From Neoarius graeffei (lineage: Eukaryota; Chordata; Actinopteri; Siluriformes; Ariidae), in the NCBI RefSeq assembly GCF_027579695.1, contig NC_083576.1, positions 40,218,760-40,282,759 of the forward strand: 64,000 nt of DNA, written 5' to 3'. A program made the translations under genes and the position numbers. Each line of letters begins with the position of its first letter. Position 1 is the first letter of the stretch. Below, in pieces: positions 20,309-32,600 of the stretch. The notes under the pieces were generated by a model that was not told the DNA's origin, ran no database searches, and saw nothing but the letters and a program-made list of their open reading frames with translations.

Positions 20309-23300
20309 GTAGGACACATATCATCTTGATTAAAGAATAACTCTAACAGTATATGCTATTTTATGATAACTTTGTTCTGGATGGCTTTATGTTTTACAGC
20401 TAACATCACTTAGACTCTTGCAGATGCTTTTTATTACGTGATTAAAATGCTGCTTATGTTTTATTTAGTGGCACAAAACAGTTGGCTCATAAAATCCCAA
20501 AAAGAAGCACTTTAGCCACTGTTTCAGTTCTGGTCTTTATTTGCTATCTGTGACTTTTTGAAGGTTTTCTTCTTTTTTGCTTTGTCCAGGCATCTGGCCT
20601 TAGGCTTGGAGATGGTGCAAAGCATTTTTCATGACAATGCTACCATCAATCTCCTTCATTCAGCTGTAAGCTCTACTGTATGTGTGTGCTCTCATTCTGT
20701 CAAGGTGCCTCCATCTCTACAGAGTTTAAATGGGCAACACATAAAAATGAGTCATTTTAGAAGGGAGCTTTGCTGAAATAAAAATGTGCATTCAGTGTCA
20801 TGATACACAGAGTATGAGGGGAATAGAAGGCTGGAAAACAACAGGCTTCCTCTTCTCTCATAATCAGCTGTTTTTCTTTTTCTGTCTTTCTCCCTTTTGA
20901 CGTAGTTGGTTTTCCATTTCCAAACACTACTGGATAATTTTGAGAGGACAGTGATCGATGACAGTCGCAAAAACAAGCAGCCAGCAGAGATTTTTGTGGG
21001 GAAAATGTTCAAGATGGAGGTGTGGGAGGTGCTGTTAACATCCATGAGGGTTGGCGAGGTGGCAGAGTTCTGGTGTGATACTATTGTAAGTGCAGGAGCT
21101 CAGAGCAATCCAGCTGTACTGTATCTTTCTCTCCTTCCTACATGTCATGTTTGCCTAATTGCAAAGTTTAAGTCCACTTTAGTGGACTTATTAGATACAA
21201 TCCTGAGGTCTCCTACACTTCCTAAAATATTTTCCAAAACTTTCCTAACTATTTCTGTGCATATATTGTTAAAAACAAGACAGAAATGAGACATAATTAT
21301 GGATTTACAAAACACTGATTGTTCTCTTAAAATAGCAGAACAATATTCTTTTTCTTGCACAGCACACAGGTCTCTATCCCCTGGTTGCTAAAGGCATGCG
21401 CTTGGCTGCACAGGGCAAAGATCCACTGGAAGGCCAGAAGCACATGTGTGGTATGGGTAATGTGTTCACATACCATTCCATGGGCTTTCCTGAGCTTGAT
21501 GAGCTGATGAGGGAGCCACAGCCTCTAATCTTCATCATGGAGCTAATCTCAGTAGGATTAAAAACAAACATACACGCATGCATGCACACCATATTTGCAA
21601 ACCAGTCGTGCAATCCTGTGACCCCACCTACAACAGATTTCTTGTTGCTGTACAAACCATTCAAAGTCAAGCACAACAGAATGTTAGGCATTCATGCAAA
21701 AAAAAAAAACACTGGGGAGAAAATTTCCAATCTTCAGCCACGCACAAACACACTTGCTTTCTCTCTTGCTCTCTTTCTTTGTCCCCCCCGCCTGTTGCCT
21801 CTGCCCTGTTTGTTCTTGCTCAGGTAGGTGAGCCATCCTCATACCTTCGTGAGTCTTGGCTCATGGAGAAGAATGAGAAGATGCAGATAGTACCCACCCT
21901 TCACCACCAAGGCAACATACTTGTCCAGGAAAAATGTTACCGCGAAGCAGCCGAGAAATACAAGGAGGCCGTGCTACTGTTACGCACTGTACAGTCAAGG
22001 GTAATGTGTCCATGAGTTTTTTGACTGCATGTCATCGTCGGCTCACAGGGGGAATGCTTCTAATATGGGATCCCTGAAGAACCTGTATTGTAAAATTATT
22101 TTTTATATGCCTGCTGGAACAGTCAGACAGCAAGGCATTCTAATCATCCAATTTAGAGGTAACAACATTAGTTTTGTTATACACGGTGTTTCAAAAAAAA
22201 TGATACCATTCTAGGATATTTACATCCCAAATAATATCAATTTTTTTTTAAAACACCTTGTATTTATTTTAGAAATGTTTGAGATGGTTGTCCTAGTATA
22301 AATACACAAGCTTTAAATGAGTGATAGTCAATAATCACAGCAAGGTCTTTCATTGCTGGAGTACAGTTAAATTTCATCAATTTACATCAGTTTTCAATAA
22401 AGCCAGATATAATAGCCAGAATGATTGTATGCTTAATAGAGTAGTAAATAAGAAAAGTAATAGCCTATAATATGACTAAGACATATTTCAAATTAAATTA
22501 GGCAGTTATCCGAGATCATTTCAGTCTGGGGCTGATTTAACCATTTTTTAAATGTTTTATGAAAATGCAGTGTAATGTTATTTTGGTAATTAGATGATTG
22601 ATTAAAATTCATGAAACAGTTTTAGCCATAGTTCAAGCAAAGAACAATCACTAGTCAAACTTTGCCTGGTTTAGAAAAACAATGAGCCAGTTGTGAGTTG
22701 AGTCAGTTCTTATCACCAAGCCATCTGACTCACTGAAAAGAGCTGGAATTCCCATCATTAACACAGACTATACTGAGGCTACATCCACACGACAACGGCA
22801 ACAAGATGTTATTTAAAAAAATATCGCGTCCACATGGGCAACGATCAGTAAGATATCAGGTCCATATGGCAACGCAACGCTTGCTGAAAACGATGCAATA
22901 CACATGCCACACCTCTAGGGGCGCTGTAAGACGGTCCCTTCGGACACACCAGAACAATAGAAGAAGTAAGGACGCATGCGCATAAACTATTATGCACGAG
23001 ACTTCATATTAGCCACAAAGTCAGGAAAATCTGTTCGTAAAATTACGTTATAATGACCAAATACAATGAAAAGTATTTTTCCAGTCTCACCTGTGAAAGG
23101 TAATCCCATGTGATCTCGTTTGGACGGTAAACCTGTTGGTACAGTTAAATGCAGCACATGAATGAGGCATCTTTATTCTCCGCTTTGACCCATCCAATAT
23201 GGCGGCGAGGATGACGTATGATTCTACGCGGAAGGCGGCGTCTTTAATGGTCCGGAATAAATTGAATGCTACACGTTGATGGATTAATTTGTTCTTCTAC

Positions 23301-26300
23301 GCCCTTTTTGAGGAATGTATTGTAGGACTTAAACCAACATCTGAAGAGGTGAGATCGCTCCTTTTTTTCCCTATTTTTGCTGGCGGGATTGACTCTGCCC
23401 TAAGGGCTATTTTCTCTCTCTCTCTCTCTCTCTCACTCACTTTGCACCATTACACAATAAATATTCACAGTGAAAATATTTTGTAAGCGCATTTCATGAA
23501 CCAAGTTATAGGATTTGTTGACAACTCGCATCGAGTTTGTTACACTTCTACCCGGCGTGAAGCACTGACAGTCATGTGGTTGTGACGTCATCGTAAACAA
23601 ATCCGTTCTACTCATCCAGACGATTTCGCAATGGCAACATTGCCAGATCTTTCCACTCTGGGACCCGTTCTCAAAAGAAATCCGTTTTGGGGCACCCAAA
23701 ACGCCGGTGCCGTGTGGATGCCAGGCCTAAACGATAAACAATTGTATCGGATTCACCTGAATCCGTTGCCGTGTGGACAGGGCCTGAGTGGATCCTGTTA
23801 GTTTTTAGTGATTCCCACACAGAGTTTCTGTAGGGTCCTATAGACTGACACAATGAACATTAAAGTCTCTGCCAATTACTTCTTCTAATGAAACAACTAG
23901 ATCAAACAGAAAGCCTGCAAATTCCTGTTCAAATTCAGAAAAGGCCCTGGTGGCTTGTAAATTGTAATGAGTAAGACTGACTGGGTAGACTTCTTTTTAT
24001 AGCTACATCATTTATGTTAAAAATAAATAAAAATAAAAAACTTTTATAAATAGTTCTGATGCCTACCCCTTTGCCCAATTAGACATGGGCAACGTAAAGC
24101 TATCCTGTAGATGTATCTCGGAAAGCTAGCCTTTAAGTCTAAGCACCTCACATAATCACAACACAATAAATCCTGTTCAGTGATGGTTTAATTTACAGTT
24201 ACCACATTAGATATATTTAGCATCATACCTTCAGATAAAAAGTGCTGGGAATATAAATTGTGATCTAATTTAAATTAATTAAATTGTAACCTATCTGAGG
24301 ATTTCTGTATTTTTGTTTAGATATGAGAAGACTCACAAAAGTCTAGTGACTGGCCCCAGGTCTGGATTATCACTAATTAACCTTTCCAAATATTACTTTT
24401 AAGTACTTACTTCATTGTTGAATAATTTTAATTGAATTACCTCTGAGTGACAATGACGTAAATCATTAATATCTCTATTAGAAAAAGTGTGCTTGTCTAA
24501 TCCACAAAGACTACCTGAAATGTCTAGCTAACAGCCTACAACCCCGATTCCAAAAAAGTTGGGACAAAGTACAAATTGTAAATAAAAATGAAATGCAATG
24601 ATGTGGAAGTTTCAAAATTCCATATTTTATTCAGAATAGAAGATAGATGACATATCAAATGTTTAAACTGAGAAAATGTATAATTTAAAGAGAAAAATTA
24701 GGTGATTTTAAATTTCATGACAACAACACATCTCAAAAAAGTTGGGACAAGGCCATGTTTCCCACTGTGAGACATCCCCTTTTCTCTTTACAACAGTCTG
24801 TAAACGTCTGGGGACTGAGGAGACAAGTTGCTCAAGTTTAGGGATAGGAATGTTAACCCATTCTTGTCTAATGTAGGATTCTAGTTGCTCAACTGTCTTA
24901 GGTCTTTTTTGTCATATCTTCCGTTTTATGATGCGCCAAATGTTTTCTATGGGTGAAAGATCTGGACTGCAGGCTGGCCAGTTCAGTACCCGGACCCTTC
25001 TTCTACGCAGCCATGATGCTGTAATTGATGCAGTATGTGGTTTGGCATTGTCATGATGGAAAATGCAAGGTCTTCCCTGAAAGAGACGTCATCTGGATGG
25101 GAGCATATGTTGCTCTAGAACCTGGATATACCTTTCAGCATTGATGGTGTCTTTCCAGATGTGTAAGCTGCCCATGCCACACGCACTAATGCAACCCCAT
25201 ACCATCAGAGATGCAGGCTTCTGAACTGAGCGCTGAGAACAACTTGGGTCGTCCTTCTCCTCTTTAGTCCGAATGACACGGCGTCCCTGATTTCCATAAA
25301 GAACTTCAAATTTTGATTCGTCTGACAACAGAACAGTTTTCCACTTCGCCACAGTCCATTTTAAATGAGCCTTGGCCCAGAGAAGATGTCTGCGCTTCTG
25401 GATCGTGTTTAGATACGGCTTCTCATCTCATCTCATTATCTCTAGCCGCTTTATCCTTCTACAGGGTCGCAGGCAAGCTGGAGCCTATCTCAACTGACTA
25501 CGGGCGAAAGGCGGGGTACACCCTGGACAAGTCGCCAGGTCATCACAGGGCTGACACATAGACACAGACAACCATTCACACTCACATTCACACCTACGGT
25601 CAATTTAGAGTCACCAGTTAACCTAACCTGCATGTCTTTGGACTGTGGGGGAAACCGGAGCACCCGGAGGAAACCCACGCGGACACGGGGAGAACATGCA
25701 AACTCCACACAGAAAGGCCCTTGCCGGCCCCGGGGCTCGAACCCAGGACCTTCTTGCTGTGAGGCGACAGCGCTAACCACTACACCACCGTGCCGCCACA
25801 GATACGGCTTCTTCTTTGAACTATAGAGTTTTAGCTGGCAACGGTGGATGGCACGGTGAATTGTGTTCACAGATAATGTTCTCTGGAAATATTCCTGAGC
25901 CCATTTTGTGATTTTCAATACAGAAGCATGCCTGTATGTGATGCAGTGCCGTCTAAGGGCCCGAAGATCACGGGCACCCAGTATGGTTTTCCAGCCTTGA
26001 CCCTTACGCACAGAGATTCTTCCAGATTCTCTGAATCTTTTGATGATATTATGCACTGTAGATGATGATGTGTTCAAACTCTTTGCAATTTTACACTGTC
26101 GAACTCCTTTCTGATATTGCTCCACTATTTGTCGGCGCAGAATTAGGGGGATTGGTGATCCTCTTCCCATCTTTACTTCTGAGAGCCACTGCCACTCCAA
26201 GATGCTCTTTTTATACCCAGTCATGTTAATGACCTATTGCCAATTGACCTAATGAGTTGCAATTTGGTCCTCCAGCTGTTCCTTTTTTGTACCTTTAACT

Positions 26301-26581
26301 TTTCCAGCCTCTTATTGCCCCTGTCCCAACTTTTTTGAGATGTGTTGCTGTCATGAAATTTCAAATGAGCCAATATTTGGCATGAAATTTCAAAATGTCT
26401 CACTTTCGACATTTGATATGTTGTCTATGTTCTATTGTGAATACAGTATCAGTTTTTGAGATTTGTAAATTATTGCATTCCGTTTTTATTTACAATTTGT
26501 ACTTTGTCCCAACTTTTTTGGAATCGGGGTTGTATTTAATGTAAAGACCAATGTAATTCTATATTTGTATTTAGCATTCAA

Positions 26582-26632
<51 letters not shown>

Positions 26633-29600
26633 TGCATATGGGCTGGCATCAATGTATATGGGAAAATATGGAACTTGTGACCGTTACTGAGGTCATGACA
26701 GTTAATGAGGTAATGTGGGCCACCACAACTGGCTAGCATAAGATTTGAGAGAAATGTGAAGGTCATTTAAATTCAGATAACTCTCCTCTAACATATAACG
26801 CATCCCAAAGTCTGCTGATTAAGTGCTTTGATGCTCTTTGCAGGAGATGCCAAGAGATGAGGATTATATTAAACTAAGCAATCTTATTATCCCTCTGGTC
26901 CTCAACTACTGCCAGTGCATGCTAGAGCTAGGAGAATACTATGAAGTAATAGAGCACACCACAGAACTGATTGAGAAGCATAAAGGTAAGAATTCAAATT
27001 GAAGGACACATAAAAGTTTTGGTGACTTTCAAAAACACTGTTCTTCTTCTTCTTCTTCGTCTTTAACTCCTGTCGGCAGTTGCTGACGTAGAGCGGTTAG
27101 AACCATGAACGTAGTCAACCATATCTTTGTTGATCTCTCTCTTCAATGCACTTCGGTAAAATTGATCAGCTGTCAACCCAGAATGATGCAGAACTTGTTG
27201 CTGCATCGTGACAGCTGGTCTACCTTTCTTTACATTCTTGTTATCATTGAACAGAAGCTTTTTGGCGACACTAGACGTTTCTTGTCGAGCTAGGTGTACC
27301 AGGTATTTGGTCTGCTGTTTTGCAACGTAGCTCATGACATTCTCTGTACGACAAATATTCAAAACATCTTCAGAAGACAATACAAATGCAAAGTTGGGCA
27401 CTGCATCATCACCACGAGGTTCTTTACGTTCAAATCCTTTACGAATCATTTTTCGTAACATGGTCACATATGCTGATTCCAATCTTTGTTGCTGTGCTTG
27501 AGTGATGTTCCATGTCTGGCAGGAATAGGTGAGTCTACTACGTACCATTGCGTTCAGAACAAATACGCGTGTCTTTAGCAGAATGTTTCTGTTGGTGAGC
27601 TTCTTGAATAGCTGATAAAACTTCGACTCTGCAACGCTGATACGTAGGTCAATTTCAGCATCGCCGGTAGAGGGCTGATCAAATTGGATGTCATCTCCAA
27701 GATAGCGAAATTTCTTTACGTTCTCAATTGCAGTGCCATTCAACGAGACAATGCTTACAGGGTAGTCACTGTCTTGTCCATATGTGCTTTCTCCCATCTG
27801 CAGGTGGTTGTAGTTCACAATCATTGTCTTGGTCTTTTTGGCATTTATTTCCAGATGGAAGTTTTTAAACGTTTCGTCAAGTATAATCAGCGCCTTCGAG
27901 AGTTCTGCTTCGTCCTCAAACATGAGTTCCAAATCGTCCGCATATCCCGACCAGTCTACAGTGTGGTCACCATGGTAGCTTTGCTGACGTTGTTCTCTTG
28001 TCAGTGCTGTAGATCGGATACGATACTTCAGATTTAGAAACTTTACTTCCTGCTGGTCACATGCTCTCATGAACACACGCATAACAAAGTCAATGTACAA
28101 GTTGAACAGTGGAGGAGACTCAGGTCCACCTTGTCGGACACCTGTGAACAGTTGAAATACGTTGTCAGGATTACCAGAAAGTGCAGTTGTAGTATGGTCG
28201 TATATGCATTCAAGAAGTCGAAGAAGAATTGGATTAGAGTTAGGAGGAAGGCGAAGGTAGATGGATTTGAACAGCCATTTTCGTATAACGTGATCAAATG
28301 CTGCAGTTAGATCTATGAATAGCAGAAACACAGCTTTTTTCATCCTGTCCGTTATTTGCTGTACTCATTTTGTAATGAAAATTCCATCCACAGTGCCTTG
28401 ACCTCTTCTAAAGCCTTGTTGTTGTTCAAGGAGTTGGTTATCATACCAGTCTTTTATGTGATTTAGAATTATAACTACAAGAATCTTGCACAATGTTGTT
28501 CCAACTTGCAGACCTCTGTAAGCAGCTGGGTCTTTCACACTTCCTTTTGAAGCACCTTTCCATATCGCATTAAGTCTAGTACGTCCCCAAGATTTAGGTA
28601 TAGTCTGGGTTGTCCAGATGGCATCTAGAAGTATTTCTAACTCTTTTACAAGTTCAGTTGATGAGGCAGCATATTTCAAAAACTCTGGTGGAAGATCCGT
28701 AGCAGCTTTGCCATTTTTGAGAGAAGTCAAAGTTTTTATGATTTCATCAGATTTAGGTGGTTCGGTGTTGATTGACTGGAACTCGATTTTTTGAAGTTCT
28801 TCAACAAAATCTGGTGGGACTTTAAGCTCTGGAGGTCCTGACTTATCCACGTCAATGGGGGTGGAGAAGTGATTCTCGAAATATTGTTGTAACTTTTCAC
28901 GGTCACAACCAGCGCTCCGCTTAGTTGGCTTGAATGTCGATGCATCATGTTTGAAGCTTTTAAATAGATTATCAACTTCGCGTTTTGTTGCACACTCGTT
29001 AATTTCGTTAGCTTCTTGTTTCATTTTGATGTTACGTAGTTTTCTCACTCGTTTCTTGATCTCCTTTGTGAGCACTTTGTAATCCGGGGAGTTGAGTTCC
29101 TTTGTAGATCTTTCATTCAATAACTCGTTAAGAGGCTCATCTTGTTTCCGGATTTCACTTTCCTTTTCGATCTTAGTTTTGATCAGTAGACATTCCTCTG
29201 CAACTAAGTTGATCGAATCTACAAGATTTTTCGAGAATGTAGAAAGATTGACATCATCCGGTGGATTTAGTTGCAGCTTCTGGTTGATTGCTTCAGCAAA
29301 CTTTTTCCTGGTTGGTGGGTATAAGAGAGCCTTGATGTCTCTTTTCGGCTGCAGTAGATGTTTGTTGAACTTAAAACGAGCTTTCCGCGTAGCTGGCGTA
29401 CATAACATCGATTTAAGAAGGCGGTGATCAGAGTCAATTATAACGCCTCGACATACCCTGCAGTCAGTCATATACTGTTGTACATAATTTTCTGCAAGGA
29501 TATAGTCAGTTACTTTTCGAGTTTTGCCGTCATTGCTGTACCAGGTGTAGCGGTGGATCTTTCGGTGTTTGAAGTAAGTAGAGGAAATGCACAGCTGCTG

Positions 29601-32600
29601 GGATCGACAGAAGGATTTCAATCTGTGTCCGTTGTCGTTACACTTGCTGTCTGTGATTATCTTTTTTCCATCAAAGAAGCATCGCTTCTCTGATACCTCT
29701 GTTGTTGCATTAAAGTCGCCTAGTACTACCAGTTTCTGGTGCTTTTGTGTTTTAGCAACAGCTTTCCTTAGGTTTGAATAAAATAGTTGCTTCTGTGACT
29801 CAGTTCCATTGGCATCAGTCGGTGCATAGCAGATCACGACACGAAGGTTAAAGCCATGGATTTTGATGTCCAGTCCCATGATTCTTGGTCCAGCGATGTT
29901 TGGCATACTAATTTGTATATCAGGATGTACACACACCAAGATCCCAACTCCTGCCTCACGCTTTTTAACATGAGTGCTCCAATGGAACTCAAACTGTTCT
30001 CCTGTATCCAGTGTGATGAGTTTGGAACCAGACTCGCGCCATCGAACTTCTTGCAGGCAGCAAAACGCTAAATTGGCTTTGCTGATCTCTTTTGTTACTG
30101 CATAGATTTTCGCTCCTTCAGTCTTTTCAGAGCCACTTCTGATGTTAATAGTTCCGAATGACCATTTTTTAAAATGTCCATTAAAATTTTTCTTCTTTGG
30201 TTTTCGTTTTTTATTATGCATTTTGAAGATAAGAGTTCTCAAGATTTAATAGTACTACTCATTCGGGCAAAATATAATAATAATAATTTGCTGGTAGCAG
30301 TACTTGACTTCCTTGAGTGAGTGTGGTAATCTTAGCATCCAGCATGTTGCCAATGGTTAAGGGAACACTTTGAATTAAAGCTAGTTGGGCTATTATTTTT
30401 CAAAGAACAGCAAGTGTAATTATTTCCACTCGCTTTTATACACTGATAGCTTCAGTAACATATTTGTGTTAAAATGGACCTTTGCACTTTCTTGTACAGT
30501 CCACGTGAACATATAAGAATGTCAAATTTTATTCTATTTGTTCAGTGATTAATTTACCATGATTATACTCACATACAGGACGAGTCAAAAATTTGGACAC
30601 GCCTACTCTTTCAGAGGTTTTTCTGTATTTGGACTATTTTCTACATTGTAGAACAATACTTAAGACATCAAAACTATGAAATAACATATGGAACATATAT
30701 GGAATTATGTGGTAAAAAAGTGTTAAAAATATGTTTCATATTTTAGATTATTCAAAGTAGTCACAGTTTACCTTGATGACACTTTGCACACTATTGGCCT
30801 TGTCTTAACCAGCTTCATGAGGTAGTCACCTGGAATGCTTTTCAATTAACAGGTGTGCCTCATCAAAAGTTAATTAGTGCAATTTCTTGCCTTCTTAATG
30901 CATTTGAGATCAAACAGTGAATACTAACGCCATTTCCAGAAAAGTTGGGATATTTTCCAAAATTCAGTAAAATAAAATAAAAAAAAAATCTGTGATTTGT
31001 TAATTCAGGTGAACATTTATTTAACTGACAAAAGTACAAAGAAATAGTTTTACTGACCAACATAATTACATTTTGTAAGTATATATTCAGTACACACTGT
31101 ATACACAGTAGATTTTAAGTGTTATCTTGCCCTGTCCACTTTGTTTATACTTACAAAATGTAATTATTACTGTATATTTAGTATGTAATTACTGTATATT
31201 CAGTATAGCTACTGAATTTTATTTTTTTCCTGCTCACCAGACTGTGTGAAGGCTTACTATAAGCGAGCTAAAGCTTATGCTGCTGTCTGGAGTGAGAAGG
31301 AGGCAAAACAGGACTTCCTGATGGTGGCCAACCTGGACATGACTCTGGCTAGTCTGGTACAGAAAGAACTGAAGCTCCTCTCAGAAAGAATGAAGGAGAA
31401 ATACTGGGAGGACAAAGAAAAATACTGGAAAATACTTGAGAAGAAAGAGAGAATTAAGGATAAGAAGCCTGAGGAGAAAAAAGAGGAAGGATGTGCAGCA
31501 AAGCAAGATGCAAAAATTAATCTGAATGAGAACTTGCAGTGTTCTCAGCCAAAGATCAAAGTGAAGCAGGAGCCTGAATGTGCAGAGGCAAACATCCAAA
31601 ATAGGCAATTGGAAGAGCCAAAATCAGATGTTGATAAGCAACTTGCTGCTCCAACTGAGGGCATGGATCAGCAGCAGTTGTTAAGGCTGATTATGTTGCT
31701 CCATGATGAAGGGAGTTTCTATATTAAACAGCAGCAATTCGCTGAAGCCATGGTGAAATTTAAAAACGCCCTGGAGTATGTAGACTATCTTCAAACCAAG
31801 GTAAGCATGCTAACAGGTAAAATCCCATAAAATGAAAATGAATCACTCCTATCTATAAAGAGATCTATGCAGGGAAATGCAAGCACATCCAGCTATATCT
31901 CTAATCCTTCCTATCTACAGTCAATTTAGTAGAGCTGTTGTATAGTAAAATACAAGTATATGGCAAAAAGTATAAAGATATCTATGTAGGGAATTGCAAG
32001 CACATCCAGCCATATCTCTGATTTGTTTGTGTATAGGAGAAAGACTATAAAGGAGAGGACTGGGAGTCCCTGGAGAATGTGCGCCTGCCACTCACCCTCA
32101 ACCTGAGCCAGTGTAAGTTTGAGCTTGGGGAATACCAAGAGGTGGTCAAACTCAACAGCCAACTACTAAAAAGTCACCAAGGTGAGTTCACACTCACTGA
32201 CAAAGTGGACAGAATAACACCTCACACATGTACACACTTTCACACTAGCTACAACTTAGAGAAAGCAAATGAAGAAGGAGGCAGCAAAGCACATAGACTT
32301 CTCTTACTGTGGTCCTGTTGCAAGCTGGGTTAGAGCTTACACTCTTTTGGGAAATATAACACTTTCAGTTATGTGTCTGTAGCAAAATGGGGTACATTTC
32401 CTTTTTGTCATCTTACCTTGATATTTCATTCATCAATTGTCTTCTATCCCAAAGCTTTAAATGATGTTTAAAGCATCATTACATTGAATACTTTCCATGG
32501 GCCCAAAGTAATGAGTAGAAAAACTTTTTATTTTTTATTTTGTTTGCCTGACTTATTTATTCAAGTTGAATAAAGCTTGGCTGGTCTTGTCTTTTCAATC

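Larger units (their letters stand above)
24539..26532 (-). mobile_element. Tc1/mariner element in intron 4, split by a SINE
   Basis: Inverted ends CAACCCCGATTCC... / ...GGAATCGGGGTTG flanked by TA on both sides (24537-24538 and 26533-26534). Transposase on the - strand; a SINE sits at 25422-25799. Confidence 0.93.

Noticed and set aside
21578..22015. 145-codon ORF spanning intron 3 into exon 4
   Set aside because: Only the part from 21824 is coding; the rest is intron read-through, as shown by the CAG acceptor and family exon size.
25490..25826. ORFs on both strands with 'GPGFEPRG' or similar
   Set aside because: They are readings of the SINE and recur wherever that SINE does (39119, 42317, 59513, 59667).
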